DNA of 50,117 bases from Ligilactobacillus sp. WC1T17 (GCA_900110005.1 FOCC01000012.1:1-50117), one strand, 5' to 3'. Shown: positions 1-8,409, numbered from the stretch's first letter. Notes: generated by a model not told the origin, from the sequence alone. Made by a program: numbers and translations.

Positions 1-4
1 TAAA

Positions 5-125
<121 letters not shown>

Positions 126-133
126 GTTATTAT

Positions 134-206
134 TCCGGCATAGCTCAGTTGGTAGAGCACCTGACTGTTAATCAGGCTGTCGACGGTTCGAGTCCGCCTG
201 CCGGAG
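134..206 (+). tRNA. tRNA-Asn (GTT)
   Basis: Cloverleaf with acceptor pairing TCCGGCA/TGCCGGA, anticodon loop CTGTTAA (anticodon GTT) and TTCGAGT T-loop. It follows 5S with an 8-base gap, so it belongs to the rRNA operon. Confidence 0.96.
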
Positions 207-227
207 TTTAAATCTAATTTGATTTAT

Positions 228-299
228 GGCCCGTTGGTCAAGTGGTTAAGACACCGCCCTTTCACGGCGGTAACATGGGTTCAAATCCCGTACGGGTCA
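228..299 (+). tRNA. tRNA-Glu (TTC)
   Basis: Acceptor GGCCCGT pairs with ACGGGTC. The anticodon stem CCGCC/GGCGG encloses loop CTTTCAC (anticodon TTC), and the T-loop is TTCAAAT. Second tRNA of the post-5S cluster. Confidence 0.96.
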
Positions 300-305
300 T
301 CTAAT

Positions 306-378
306 GCCGGTTTAGCTCAGTTGGTAGAGCATCGGTATCGTAAACCGGCGGTCACTGGTTCGAGTCCAGCAACCGGCA
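306..378 (+). tRNA. tRNA-Thr (CGT)
   Basis: Acceptor GCCGGTT pairs with AACCGGC. Anticodon stem TCGGT/ACCGG encloses loop ATCGTAA, giving anticodon CGT. One T-stem pair is mismatched (A/C). Last tRNA before the operon terminator. Confidence 0.93.
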
Positions 379-415
379 TTAAGGCGGCTGTACTTGCTAG
401 TGAGTAAAGTCGGAA

Positions 416-449
416 AGAAGCTAGGAATTATTTCCTGGCTTCTTTTTTT
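416..449 (+). terminator. rRNA/tRNA operon terminator
   Basis: A 12-bp hairpin (AGAAGCTAGGAA pairs with TTTCCTGGCTTCT, one wobble, 4-base loop) is followed by a T run. It ends the 5S-tRNA transcript. Confidence 0.9.
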
Positions 450-930
450 ACTAAAAATTTAAAAACATAATTAGAAATAATTTGGTGAGTATTATGTGAT
501 GTCTAAATAAGTTTTGGTCGTCAAATATGGGAAAAGAACAGCTTTTTTCATCAAATAGTTAAACAAAAGGTGTTAAAAACTGGAAAAAGAGCAGGTAGCA
601 GCAGCTGAGGCAATTGTCATCAAGATAAATTATCATAATTTTATCGAATTTTTATCAAAAAAATTAAATGAAATCTCATAAACTGAATTGTGTCAAATAA
701 GCTTGCGATTGTTAAATTAAAGTTAGAAGTTCACAGTTAAAATTGTAGCTCAGTTAATAGTAGTTAGCTAAACGTGAATTAACAGTTAGATAAATCTTAG
801 TTTAGTAAAAATCTAGACCAAGTGAATTTGACTGTTTATTATACTATTCTTATAATTATATGCATTGGGCTCACTATCTTTAGTGATAGTAAAAGAGTTC
901 CTAATCATTCTGCTAAGTAGATTTTAATTA
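450..930. other. AT-rich intergenic region upstream of dtpT
   Basis: About 480 bases with no convincing gene. Near the downstream end there is a 7-bp inverted repeat CTGCTAA...TTAGCAG (910-934), a possible operator or 5'-UTR hairpin just before the dtpT ribosome binding site. I see no clear promoter with both boxes. Confidence 0.5.
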
Positions 931-960
931 GCAGTGACTTATTTGGAGGAATTATTTATT

Positions 961-2430
961 ATGGATAATAAACCACAGGATAAAACATTTTTAGGACATC
1001 CACGTGGATTAGCTACGCTGTTTTTCACTGAAATGTGGGAAAGATTCAGTTACTATGGTATGCGGGCTATCCTTTTGTTCTACATGTATTATTCCGTAAC
1101 AAAGGGTGGACTTGGTTTTGATAAAACCACTGCTGCTTCAATCATGTCAATTTACGGTTCTTTGGTTTACCTATCAAGTGTTTTTGGCGGTTTTGTCAGT
1201 GACCGCGTTTTAGGCAGTCGTAAGACCGTTTTTATCGGTGGGGTATTGATTATGTTCGGGCACATTGCTTTAGCAACTCCATTTGGACGAACAGCCTTAT
1301 ACATTTCAATTGCTTTAATTGTCATTGGTACCGGTTTGCTCAAGCCTAATGTTTCTAACATGGTTGGCGATTTGTACAGTGATAATGATCTAAGACGTGA
1401 TGCGGGCTTTAGTATTTTTGTTTTTGGGATTAACATGGGGGCATTTTTAGCTCCGATTATTGTGGGTTATTTGGGTCAAAATGTTAACTTCCACTTGGGC
1501 TTTTCTTTAGCTGCAATCGGGATGTTCTTTGGCTTAGTGCAATATTCAATCGACGGCAAGAAGTATCTGTCTAAAGAAAGCTTATATCCAAGTGATCCTA
1601 TTGAAGGCAAAGAATTGCGCAATGTTATTTTTAAATCATTATTATGGGTTATCCTACTGGTTTTGATTTTAATCATTATGCAACTCTTCAATGCTTTAAA
1701 TATTACTAATATTATCAATTTGATTACAATCATTGCGGTTGTCATTCCGCTTTATTATTTCGTTATTATGTTAGCCAGCAAAAAGATTACGAAGCGGGAA
1801 CATTCACAAGTGTTGGCGTATATTCCTTTATTTATCGCTTCGATTCTTTTTTGGTCTATCGAAGAACAAGGTTCAGTTGTTTTAGCTTTATTTGCTAATG
1901 AACAGACCCGGTTAAGTGTTTTCGGACTTTCATTTCCGTCAAGTTTCTTCCAAAGCATGAACCCATTGTTCATCATGCTTTATGTACCATTCTTTGCCCG
2001 CTTATGGACTAAGTTAGGCGAAAAACAGCCTTCATCACCGGTTAAATTTGCTTACGGCTTATTTTTTGCCGGAATTTCCTTCTTATGGATGATGCTTCCA
2101 GGCATGCTTTTTGGTACAGAAGCTAAAGTTAGTCCATTATGGTTAATTATGAGTTGGGCCTTGGTTATTTGCGGTGAAATGCTTATCTCACCTATCGGCT
2201 TATCAGTTACTTCCAAGTTAGCTCCAAATGCGTTTAAAGCGCAAATGATGAGTATTTGGTTCTTAAGTGATGCGGTAGCGCAAGCTTTAAATGCGCAAAT
2301 TGTCCGCTTATACTCACATGGCACAGAAATTGCCTACTATGGTGTTGTTGGCGCAATTACCGTAGTCTTTGGTATTTTGATGTTGGCTTTGGCTCCTAAA
2401 ATAAAAAAATTAATGCTTGATGCAGCTTAA
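961..2430 (+). CDS. dtpT: proton-dependent di-/tripeptide transporter, POT/PTR2 family
   Basis: Imports di- and tripeptides with protons across the cytoplasmic membrane, feeding the peptidases on which lactic acid bacteria depend for amino acids. The 489-residue protein has the usual POT length. The family ExxER motif is at residues 24-28 (E-M-W-E-R) followed by FSYYGMRA, and the chain has many hydrophobic segments consistent with 12-14 helices. I chose ATG 961 because GGAGGA (945-950) sits 10 bases before it; an in-frame GTG at 934 lies upstream of that site. It is monocistronic, with its own terminator. Known for the family: H+-coupled symport. Which peptides it prefers cannot be seen. Confidence 0.93.
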   Translation: MDNKPQDKTFLGHPRGLATLFFTEMWERFSYYGMRAILLFYMYYSVTKGGLGFDKTTAASIMSIYGSLVYLSSVFGGFVSDRVLGSRKTVFIGGVLIMFGHIALATPFGRTALYISIALIVIGTGLLKPNVSNMVGDLYSDNDLRRDAGFSIFVFGINMGAFLAPIIVGYLGQNVNFHLGFSLAAIGMFFGLVQYSIDGKKYLSKESLYPSDPIEGKELRNVIFKSLLWVILLVLILIIMQLFNALNITNIINLITIIAVVIPLYYFVIMLASKKITKREHSQVLAYIPLFIASILFWSIEEQGSVVLALFANEQTRLSVFGLSFPSSFFQSMNPLFIMLYVPFFARLWTKLGEKQPSSPVKFAYGLFFAGISFLWMMLPGMLFGTEAKVSPLWLIMSWALVICGEMLISPIGLSVTSKLAPNAFKAQMMSIWFLSDAVAQALNAQIVRLYSHGTEIAYYGVVGAITVVFGILMLALAPKIKKLMLDAA

Positions 2431-2434
2431 AAGG

Positions 2435-2465
2435 AAAGGCTGGAGAATTTTCTCCGGCCTTTTTT
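2435..2465 (+). terminator. dtpT terminator
   Basis: Hairpin AAAGGCTGGAGA / TCTCCGGCCTTTT with a short loop, then T6. Confidence 0.9.
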
Positions 2466-2484
2466 GATAATCTAAAAAAAAGAC

Positions 2485-2513
2485 TTGCAAAAGTCGCATA
2501 AAAACGGTATTAT
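2485..2513 (+). promoter_or_regulatory. promoter of first tRNA-Tyr/Gln cassette
   Basis: -35 TTGCAA (2485-2490), 17-bp spacer, -10 TATTAT (2508-2513). It lies 30 bases before the tRNA-Tyr gene. Confidence 0.8.
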
Positions 2514-2542
2514 ATTTAAGTCGGGTGTTTATGATACCTAAT

Positions 2543-2628
2543 GGAAGGGTAGCGAAGTCTGGCTAAACGCGGCGGACTGTAAATCCGCTCCTTCGGGTTC
2601 GGTGGTTCGAATCCACTCCCTTCCACCA
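2543..2628 (+). tRNA. tRNA-Tyr (GTA), copy 1
   Basis: Class II tRNA with long variable arm. Acceptor GGAAGGG/CCCTTCC, anticodon GTA in CTGTAAA, and the 3' CCA is encoded. Identical to the copy at 2793. Confidence 0.96.
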
Positions 2629-2631
2629 CAT

Positions 2632-2703
2632 TGGGGTATAGCCAAGCGGTAAGGCAACGGTTTTTGGTACCGTCATGCACTGGTTCGAATCCAGTTACCC
2701 CAA
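2632..2703 (+). tRNA. tRNA-Gln (TTG), copy 1
   Basis: Acceptor TGGGGTA/TACCCCA, anticodon stem ACGGT/ACCGT with loop TTTTGGT (anticodon TTG). It follows tRNA-Tyr by 3 bases. Confidence 0.95.
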
Positions 2704-2704
2704 T

Positions 2705-2732
2705 AGCTTTATTTAAAATTTTAAATAAAGCT
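2705..2732. repeat. 28-bp perfect palindrome between the two tRNA cassettes
   Basis: A perfect palindrome begins AGCTTTATTTAAAA and reads the same on the other strand. It starts one base after tRNA-Gln copy 1 and touches the -35 box of the second cassette. It lacks a following T run, although its centre is AAAATTTT, so it may act as a terminator or processing site. Confidence 0.7.
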
Positions 2733-2760
2733 TGCTATCGGGGTTAATTAGTATTATACT
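2732..2760 (+). promoter_or_regulatory. promoter of second tRNA-Tyr/Gln cassette
   Basis: -35 TTGCTA (2732-2737), 17-bp spacer, -10 TATACT (2755-2760). It gives the second cassette independent transcription. Confidence 0.75.
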
Positions 2761-2792
2761 TAATAAGTCGGATAGATAAGACGAATTAATAT

Positions 2793-2878
2793 GGAAGGGT
2801 AGCGAAGTCTGGCTAAACGCGGCGGACTGTAAATCCGCTCCTTCGGGTTCGGTGGTTCGAATCCACTCCCTTCCACCA
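2793..2878 (+). tRNA. tRNA-Tyr (GTA), copy 2
   Basis: Same sequence as the copy at 2543, including the encoded CCA. Part of the duplicated cassette. Confidence 0.96.
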
Positions 2879-2882
2879 CTAT

Positions 2883-2954
2883 TGGGGTATAGCCAAGCGG
2901 TAAGGCAACGGTTTTTGGTACCGTCATGCACTGGTTCGAATCCAGTTACCCCAA
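2883..2954 (+). tRNA. tRNA-Gln (TTG), copy 2
   Basis: Same sequence as the copy at 2632. The Tyr-Gln gap differs by one base between the two cassettes (3 versus 4). Confidence 0.95.
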
Positions 2955-2960
2955 TGCTAA

Positions 2961-2995
2961 GCGAGGTTGACGTTAGGGCAGCCTCGTTTTTTTTT
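2961..2995 (+). terminator. tRNA cassette terminator
   Basis: Hairpin GCGAGGTTG / CAGCCTCG (one wobble) followed by T9. It ends 20 bases before the proC ribosome binding site. Confidence 0.88.
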
Positions 2996-3023
2996 AGCGT
3001 TCAATTGAGAAAGGATGATTCAG

Positions 3024-3821
3024 ATGAAATTAGGTTTTATTGGAGCAGGCAATATGGCACGGGCCATTATCAATGGGTTATTAAAGCAAAACATCAATCC
3101 AGCCGACATTTTAATTCACAGTGCGCACCAGCAGAGCTATGAACCTTATGCAAAACAAAAGCATTTGACGCCAGTAGCAACCAACAGCGAAGTGGTAAGC
3201 CAAGCTGATATTGTTTTTTTGGCCGTTAAACCACTGGTTACCAAAGAAGTATTAACTGAAATTGCGGACACTTACCAGGTTAAAAAGCCAATTTTAGTTT
3301 CAATGGTGACTGGGGTTAGTTTAAAAGAACTAAGCGCATCTTTACAAGATGATCAAGCTAAATTAGTGCGGATTATGCCAAACGTTAATGTGGAAAACCT
3401 GGCTGGAATGACTGCTTTAAAAGCTAATTCAAATGTGCCGGCTGAAGCTTTGAATCAAGTCCAAAACTTATTTAACCTTTTGGGTGAAACCTGCTTATTA
3501 GAAGAGCGTGATTTCAGTACTTTCGTGGCTTTAGCTGGTAGTTCGCCGGCATATGTCTACTTATTTATTGACGCAATGTCGCGTTCTGGGGTCAAGTATG
3601 GTTTGAAAAAAGAGCAGGCAACGAATATTGCGGCTCAAGCTGTTTTGGGCAGTGCACTGCAGGTTTTAAAATCAACTAAAAGTCCGATGGATTTAGCCGA
3701 TGATGTATGTTCACCCGGTGGAACGACTGTAGCCGGTTTGCTTAAAATGGAAGAGTATGGTTTTACAACAGCGGTAATTAAAGGCTTAGATGCTACCATC
3801 CAAAAAGATCAAGGAAAATAA
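3024..3821 (+). CDS. proC: pyrroline-5-carboxylate reductase
   Basis: Reduces 1-pyrroline-5-carboxylate to L-proline with NAD(P)H, the last step of proline synthesis, in the cytoplasm. The 265-residue length is normal. The N-terminal Rossmann motif GFIGAGNMARAI begins at residue 4, and the C-terminal dimerisation domain carries LAGSSPAYVY and SPGGTTVAGL. An in-frame ATG at 3015 abuts the AAAGGA site, so ATG 3024, nine bases from it, is preferred. It stands alone between a tRNA terminator and the nagA promoter. No proA/proB is nearby. Confidence 0.95.
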   Translation: MKLGFIGAGNMARAIINGLLKQNINPADILIHSAHQQSYEPYAKQKHLTPVATNSEVVSQADIVFLAVKPLVTKEVLTEIADTYQVKKPILVSMVTGVSLKELSASLQDDQAKLVRIMPNVNVENLAGMTALKANSNVPAEALNQVQNLFNLLGETCLLEERDFSTFVALAGSSPAYVYLFIDAMSRSGVKYGLKKEQATNIAAQAVLGSALQVLKSTKSPMDLADDVCSPGGTTVAGLLKMEEYGFTTAVIKGLDATIQKDQGK

Positions 3822-3823
3822 GC

Positions 3824-3852
3824 TTGTATTTTTGGTATAGACCGCTTACAAT
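3824..3852 (+). promoter_or_regulatory. nagA promoter with embedded NagR (dre-type) operator
   Basis: -35 TTGTAT (3824-3829), 17-bp spacer and -10 TACAAT (3847-3852). The spacer is occupied by TTTGGTATAGACCGCT (3831-3846), which closely fits the dre operator recalled for NagR/YvoA and DasR (GGTATAGAC core). A bound regulator would block RNA polymerase directly. The regulator gene lies just downstream of nagA. Confidence 0.78.
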
Positions 3853-3890
3853 GAAAAAGTAAATATATTTAGAAAGCGGGTGCATTTAAA

Positions 3891-5024
3891 ATGAGTACAG
3901 TAATTAAACATGCCGTAATTTATACCGGTACTGAAAAAATCACCGATGGGTATCTGCGTTTTGACCAGCAAATTGAAGCGGTAGGTGAAATGAGCGCCTA
4001 TGTCTGCCAAGCCCATGATCAAACGATTATCGATGCCAAAGGGCAAAGTATCGTGCCCGGTTTTATTGACGTTCATAGTCATGGCGGCTATGGTTTTGAT
4101 GCCATGGATGGTAAGGCTGATAAAATTAATGAAATGGTCAATCACATGGTTAAAAATGAAGGCATTACCAGTTATTTTGCGACGACCATGACCCAATCAC
4201 ATGAAAATATTGCTAACGCGATGACAGCAATTAAGGAAGCAGCTGCTAAAAATCATGTAATTCAAGGAGTTCATTTAGAAGGACCATTTGTGTCGCCGGT
4301 TTTCAAAGGAGCACAACCGGAAAAGTATATTGAAGCACCAGATATTGAAGCTTTTGACCATTGGAACGAATTGAGCGGACATTTGGTAAAAATCGTCTCT
4401 TATGCGCCAGAACATGCAACGTCGCCTGAATTAGAACAATACTGCTTAGAACATGGCATTGTTCCTTCTTGCGGCCACAGTAATGCAACTAGAGCACAAA
4501 TGCTTAAATCAAGAGCAACCCACGTTACCCACTTGTATAATGCTCAGCGGGAATTTAAGCACCGTGAACCGGGGGTAACCGGACATGCTATGTTAGAAGA
4601 TAATATTTACTGTGAAATGATAGCTGACGGCTTCCATGTTTGCCCTGATATGATCCGCTTAGCTTATGAATTAAAGGGTGCCGATAAGTTGGAATTGGTT
4701 ACTGATTCAATGCGGGCCAAAGGTATGCCTGAAGGTGTTTCTGAATTGGGTGGTCAAAAGGTTATTGTCAAAGATAAGCAGGCTCGTTTGGAAGATGGCA
4801 CGTTAGCTGGTTCCGTTTTGACTTTTAAAGATGCTTTTAAGAACATTATGAAATTTACCGGCTGCAGCATGGAAGAAGCGGTTAAGATGAGTTCTGTTAA
4901 CCAGGCTAAAGAATTTAACCTGACGCAAAAAGGCAGTTTGTCTGTGGGAAAAGATGCTGATTTAAACATCTTTGACGCTGATTTAAATTTAGTTGCGACC
5001 TATAGTTTGGGCTGTTTATTTTAA
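3891..5024 (+). CDS. nagA: N-acetylglucosamine-6-phosphate deacetylase
   Basis: Hydrolyses GlcNAc-6-phosphate to glucosamine-6-phosphate and acetate, feeding amino sugars from the medium or recycled wall into glycolysis or wall precursors. The 377-residue amidohydrolase has the metal-binding HxH motif in VPGFIDVHSHGGYG near residue 61, GHSNAT near residue 198 and the catalytic aspartate in LVTDSM. The start ATG has only a weak upstream GAAAGCGGG site. nagR follows after 16 bases, so both form an operon controlled by the operator in the nagA promoter. No nagB is present in the window. Confidence 0.95.
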   Translation: MSTVIKHAVIYTGTEKITDGYLRFDQQIEAVGEMSAYVCQAHDQTIIDAKGQSIVPGFIDVHSHGGYGFDAMDGKADKINEMVNHMVKNEGITSYFATTMTQSHENIANAMTAIKEAAAKNHVIQGVHLEGPFVSPVFKGAQPEKYIEAPDIEAFDHWNELSGHLVKIVSYAPEHATSPELEQYCLEHGIVPSCGHSNATRAQMLKSRATHVTHLYNAQREFKHREPGVTGHAMLEDNIYCEMIADGFHVCPDMIRLAYELKGADKLELVTDSMRAKGMPEGVSELGGQKVIVKDKQARLEDGTLAGSVLTFKDAFKNIMKFTGCSMEEAVKMSSVNQAKEFNLTQKGSLSVGKDADLNIFDADLNLVATYSLGCLF

Positions 5025-5040
5025 AAGTTAGGATGATGAG

Positions 5041-5739
5041 ATGAATTCACCGATTTATATTCAAATTCATAATGAATTGAAAAAAGAAATTGAAGCTGGG
5101 GTTTGGCAAATTGGCCAAAGAATTCCGTCTGAACGTGATTTAGCCCTGCGGTTTAATGTCAGTCGGATGACTTTGAGACAAGCGATTCAGACTTTGGTTG
5201 ATGAAGGCATCTTGGAACGTCAGGTCGGGTCGGGCACCTTTGTCGCTCGCAAGAAAGTTCAAGATAAATTAGCAGCGGTGACGAGCTTTACCGAGATTAT
5301 GGAAGCACAAGGCAAAAAGCCATCCAGCAAGACGGTTTCTTATCTGATAACGACACCGTCGGTTAGTGAGATGGAGCGACTCAACTTATCAGAGAAGGCT
5401 AAAATTGTGCGAATGGAGCGCATCCGCTATGCTGATGATGAACCGATTTGTTTTGAAGTAGCCACCTTGCCTTACGATTTAGTGCAAGCTTATGATCGCA
5501 CGCAGGTCACTACGTCGCTGTATAAGACTTTGGAAGCTAACGGGCTGGTTATCGGACATGCTTCGCAAACAGTGTCTGCCCAGCTGGCTTCCGAAAAAAT
5601 AGCTGAATATTTGAATGTCAAACGGGGTTCAGCTATCTTAAAATTACGGCAAGTGACACAATTAAGCGACGGACGTCCTTTTGAATACGTTAGGACTCAG
5701 TATGCAGGCGATCGCTTTGAATTTTACCTGGAAAAATAA
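5041..5739 (+). CDS. nagR: GntR/HutC-family regulator of amino-sugar use (NagR/YvoA type)
   Basis: DNA-binding regulator expected to repress nagA and respond to a phosphorylated amino sugar. Residues 1-65 form the GntR winged helix (PSERDLALRFNVSRMTLRQAIQTL). Residues about 85-230 form the UTRA effector domain, ending RPFEYVRTQYAGDRFEFYLE, which is typical of this family. AGGA 5030-5033 precedes the ATG. The location behind nagA and the matching operator in the nagA promoter support autoregulation. The effector is inferred from family knowledge. Confidence 0.9.
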   Translation: MNSPIYIQIHNELKKEIEAGVWQIGQRIPSERDLALRFNVSRMTLRQAIQTLVDEGILERQVGSGTFVARKKVQDKLAAVTSFTEIMEAQGKKPSSKTVSYLITTPSVSEMERLNLSEKAKIVRMERIRYADDEPICFEVATLPYDLVQAYDRTQVTTSLYKTLEANGLVIGHASQTVSAQLASEKIAEYLNVKRGSAILKLRQVTQLSDGRPFEYVRTQYAGDRFEFYLEK

Positions 5740-5766
5740 AAAAGAGGCTTTAAGCCTCTTTTTTTA
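5739..5766. terminator. bidirectional terminator between nagR and tagA
   Basis: AAAGAGGCTT TAA GCCTCTTTTTT. The stem is flanked by A and T runs, so it works for nagR (+) and the convergent glycosyltransferase (-), whose stop codon lies in the T tract. Confidence 0.88.
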
Positions 5767-6495
5767 ATGGTTAAATTTACTTTGATAAACCAGCAGCAAA
5801 TATTTTGGCAAGGCCAGCATGCGGCCAAAGCGGCTTGGTTCTTTTAAGAGCCGGTATAGCCATTCAACATGGTGGTCAATCCACCACTTGGGCGCTCTTT
5901 TAGCAGTGCCGGCTAAAACGTCAAAGGCGCCGCCGACGCCCATCCAAATAGCAGAAGCGACGGTGCGGTTTTTATTAATGAAGTATTCTTGTTTAGGAAA
6001 ACCCAAGGCACAAAAGACAAAATCCGGTTGGCTTTGAGCGATTGCTTGCACGATTGGCTGGTCGTCTTTAAAGTAGCCGTCAAAAGCACCCGCAATGGCA
6101 ATCCCAGGATACTCGGTTTTAATTTTAGCTTTGACAGCTTGAATAACTTGTGGTTTAGCGCCGACAAAGAAGACTTTTTTGTGCTGTTCGTGACACCAAG
6201 CAAGCAAAGCCATCATTGTGTCGTAGCCGGTGACCCTTTCTGGCAAAGGCGTGCCTAAAATTTTGGCGCCTTTGACAATCCCAATGCCGTCAGCCGTTAA
6301 ATAATCAGCTGTTTGGATTATTTGAGCGTAGTGGGCATCATTTTTAGCTGCTAAAACAATTTCAGGGTTAGCCGTTACGATAAAGCGGTTTTGATGGTTT
6401 AAGCAGTCTTGTTTGAGTTGTTCGATAAAATTAGTTTGGGTGGTATTGATAAAGTCAAAGCCCAAAACATTAACGGTTTCAAAGGGTTGCGTCAT
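5764..6495 (-). CDS. tagA: WecG/TagA/CpsF-family glycosyltransferase
   Basis: Probable N-acetylmannosaminyltransferase of teichoic-acid linkage-unit synthesis (transfer to undecaprenyl-PP-GlcNAc), or a related surface-polysaccharide transferase. The 243-residue protein has the family landmarks TADGIGIVKGAKILG, ERVTGYD, FDGYF and ALGFPKQEYF. The frame stays open to an ATG at 6531, but that codon overlaps an extended -10 box (TGCTATAAT). The start is therefore set at 6495, preceded by AAAGCAGG. It is monocistronic. No other tag gene is in the window, so the polymer is not defined. Confidence 0.87.
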   Translation of the reverse strand: MTQPFETVNVLGFDFINTTQTNFIEQLKQDCLNHQNRFIVTANPEIVLAAKNDAHYAQIIQTADYLTADGIGIVKGAKILGTPLPERVTGYDTMMALLAWCHEQHKKVFFVGAKPQVIQAVKAKIKTEYPGIAIAGAFDGYFKDDQPIVQAIAQSQPDFVFCALGFPKQEYFINKNRTVASAIWMGVGGAFDVLAGTAKRAPKWWIDHHVEWLYRLLKEPSRFGRMLALPKYLLLVYQSKFNH

Positions 6496-6529
6496 AAAAG
6501 TACCTGCTTTCAATGCAAAATCTTTTCTC

Positions 6530-6538
6530 ATTATAGCA
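6530..6538 (-). promoter_or_regulatory. extended -10 promoter of the tagA-like gene
   Basis: On the minus strand TGCTATAAT (TG-N-TATAAT), with -10 at 6530-6535. It overlaps the longest possible start codon and so settles the shorter start at 6495. No good -35 is seen. Confidence 0.65.
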
Positions 6539-6629
6539 TAAGGGGCAAAATACAGGTGAAATTTCGCAGCAAAAGGCGTACAATAGGAAACGATGATATA
6601 TTATATTACATGAAACAAGGAGAAATAAG

Positions 6630-7457
6630 ATGCGTCCTTTACAAAAGCAAATTATTGATGAATTAAAGGTTTTGCCTGAAATTGAACCAGACAAGGAAAT
6701 TCGGCGGTCAATTGATTTTATTAAAGACTATTTGAAGAAATATCCTTTCTTGAAATCCATCGTTTTAGGTATTTCCGGTGGTCAAGATTCGACTTTGTGC
6801 GGTACTTTATGCCAAAAAGCAATTGCTGAAATGCGTCAAGAAACTGGCGATCAAAGTTATAAATTCATCGCTGTTCGTTTACCATACGGCGATCAAGCTG
6901 ATGAACAAGATGCGATGGATGCCATTGCTTTCATGCAAGCCGATGAAACCGTGCGGGTTAATATTAAAGCGGCCAGTGATGCAATGTTAGCTGCCGTTGA
7001 AGCTAACGGCATGACAGTGAGCGATTTTAACAAAGGTAATATCAAAGCCCGTGAACGGATGATTGCTCAATATGCGATTGCTGGGGCTAACAGCGGGGCT
7101 GTTGCCGGGACTGATCATGCGGCTGAAGCTATTACCGGTTTTTACACTAAATATGGTGATGGCGGGGCCGATATTTGTCCATTATGGCGGTTAGATAAGC
7201 GTCAAGGCCGCGCTATGCTGGAACTTTTAGGTGCGCCTAAGCATTTATATTTGAAGACGCCAACCGCTGACCTTGAAGAAGATCGTCCGGCTTTGCCAGA
7301 TGAAGATGCTTTAGGGGTAACTTACAAAGATATTGATGATTATTTAGAAGGCCGTGAAGTAGAAGCTAAGGCAGCTGAAAAGATTGAAAATTGGTATTTG
7401 AAGACCCAACATAAGCGTCATATGCCAATTAATGTTTACGATACTTTCTGGAAGTAA
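6630..7457 (+). CDS. nadE: ammonia-dependent NAD(+) synthetase
   Basis: Amidates nicotinic acid adenine dinucleotide to NAD+ using ATP and ammonia. The 275-residue protein has the PP-loop [10 protein letters not shown] near residue 48, the conserved [14 protein letters not shown] segment and the C-terminal KTQHKRHMP. This is the single-domain form without a glutaminase. AAGGAG lies about 10 bases before the ATG. It reads away from the divergent tagA-like gene, and an unknown gene follows after 12 bases, probably in the same transcript. Confidence 0.96.
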   Translation: MRPLQKQIIDELKVLPEIEPDKEIRRSIDFIKDYLKKYPFLKSIVLGISGGQDSTLCGTLCQKAIAEMRQETGDQSYKFIAVRLPYGDQADEQDAMDAIAFMQADETVRVNIKAASDAMLAAVEANGMTVSDFNKGNIKARERMIAQYAIAGANSGAVAGTDHAAEAITGFYTKYGDGGADICPLWRLDKRQGRAMLELLGAPKHLYLKTPTADLEEDRPALPDEDALGVTYKDIDDYLEGREVEAKAAEKIENWYLKTQHKRHMPINVYDTFWK

Positions 7458-7469
7458 GCGGGTGGTTTT

Positions 7470-7907
7470 ATGAAACGTAAAGCTGATTTAGGACAATATA
7501 TGAATATTTTATCCACCGTGATGGATGAAACTGAAAATAAGAGTGCAGAATTAGACCCTTATTTTAAAATTTTTCGGCAAGCTTTGGATGAAAACAAGGA
7601 AGTTGCTGCAGCTGATTATGTTAAGACGAAAACGGCTTTTGAAGCTGGGGTTAGCTTATATGAACAAAATGTGCATAAATTAACCCAAGCCGGCCAATTT
7701 GTACCTGCAATGCTGTTAGGCTTGCATAAGAAAATCGTTGCTGCTTACCGCCGTTTTTATTTAGGCTGTGCGAAAATGAATCAGGCTTTGGATTATGAAA
7801 AGCACACTGTAGCAAGTGATATGTTTAACCAGGCTGAAAAAGAACAAAATCAAGCCATGGATGATATTTCTAAAGATGTGCAGAAAATGATGCAAAAGAT
7901 GATGTAA
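7470..7907 (+). CDS. uncharacterised helical protein, possibly cotranscribed with nadE
   Basis: I do not recognise this 145-residue protein. It is rich in Lys, Glu, Gln and Met, has no signal peptide or membrane segment and should be almost entirely alpha-helical, ending in DVQKMMQKMM. GGGTGG gives a usable ribosome binding site before the ATG at 7470. It lies 12 bases after nadE and is closed by a strong terminator, so it is very likely expressed with nadE. Codon use resembles its neighbours. No catalytic motif is visible and no function is proposed. Confidence 0.8.
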   Translation: MKRKADLGQYMNILSTVMDETENKSAELDPYFKIFRQALDENKEVAAADYVKTKTAFEAGVSLYEQNVHKLTQAGQFVPAMLLGLHKKIVAAYRRFYLGCAKMNQALDYEKHTVASDMFNQAEKEQNQAMDDISKDVQKMMQKMM

Positions 7908-7936
7908 AAAAAAGCTGGCTTGGCCAGCTTTTTTGC
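7906..7936 (+). terminator. nadE operon terminator
   Basis: AAAAAGCTGGC TTG GCCAGCTTTTTT hairpin with T run, directly after the stop codon. Confidence 0.9.
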
Positions 7937-7953
7937 TAGAGACAGGTGAAAAG

Positions 7954-8409
7954 ATGACAGATGAAGAATTAACAGCTTTAATTAAGAAGATATCGCTTAA
8001 AGTATTCCACCGCCCCTTCAACCACCGTGCTAATTTTAATGCACGGCTTAAAACGACAGGAGGCAGGTATCATTTATTAGATCACCACATTGATATCAAT
8101 CCGAAGATACTGACTGAATATGGCAGACAAACGCTTATTGGGGTGATTAAGCATGAATTATGCCATTATCACCTTCATCTGTTGGGCTTAGGCTACCAGC
8201 ATAAAAATCAGGCTTTCAAACAATTACTTAGGCAAACGGGCGGCTTGCGCTATGCACCAGGTGCACCGTCCAAAAAAGCTGTGTGCAAATATCTATACCA
8301 GTGTCAGTACTGTGGCCAAGTTTATCCACGCGTTAGGCGGGTTGATATCACGCGGTATGTGTGCTCCAAGTGCCACGGTCCCTTAACTTTAGTTAAAAAA
8401 ATTAATTAA
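7954..8409 (+). CDS. SprT-like zinc metalloprotein
   Basis: A 151-residue SprT-family protein. The HExxH-type motif is seen as KHELCHYHLHLLG near residue 68. A C-terminal zinc ribbon (CQYC ... CSKC) follows, the usual SprT layout. The distant eukaryotic relative Spartan is a protease that removes DNA-protein crosslinks; the bacterial role is not settled. AGGTGA precedes ATG 7954, and the upstream TTG at 7933 lies inside the preceding terminator, so it is rejected. No terminator of its own is evident before the tRNA-Leu promoter. Confidence 0.88.
   Translation: MTDEELTALIKKISLKVFHRPFNHRANFNARLKTTGGRYHLLDHHIDINPKILTEYGRQTLIGVIKHELCHYHLHLLGLGYQHKNQAFKQLLRQTGGLRYAPGAPSKKAVCKYLYQCQYCGQVYPRVRRVDITRYVCSKCHGPLTLVKKIN

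Noticed and set aside
219-407. 62-residue ORF over the tRNA cluster
   Set aside because: It translates tRNA-Glu and tRNA-Thr genes; not a protein gene.
584-690. Open stretch LEKEQVAAAEAIVIK and onward upstream of dtpT
   Set aside because: About 35 codons, no ATG/GTG/TTG start, no ribosome binding site, no recognised family.
2713-3142. ORFs of 72 and 96 residues over the Tyr/Gln tRNA cassette and proC start
   Set aside because: They translate tRNA genes and overlap proC out of frame, with no ribosome binding site.
7148-7174. Second exact TAAA-N15-GCCGATAT sigma-28-like string, inside nadE
   Set aside because: It is produced by codons of the conserved [10 protein letters not shown] motif of NadE, lies mid-gene and is followed by no chemotaxis gene. 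It shows that this string can arise by chance, which lowers the weight of the 12674 site when taken alone.
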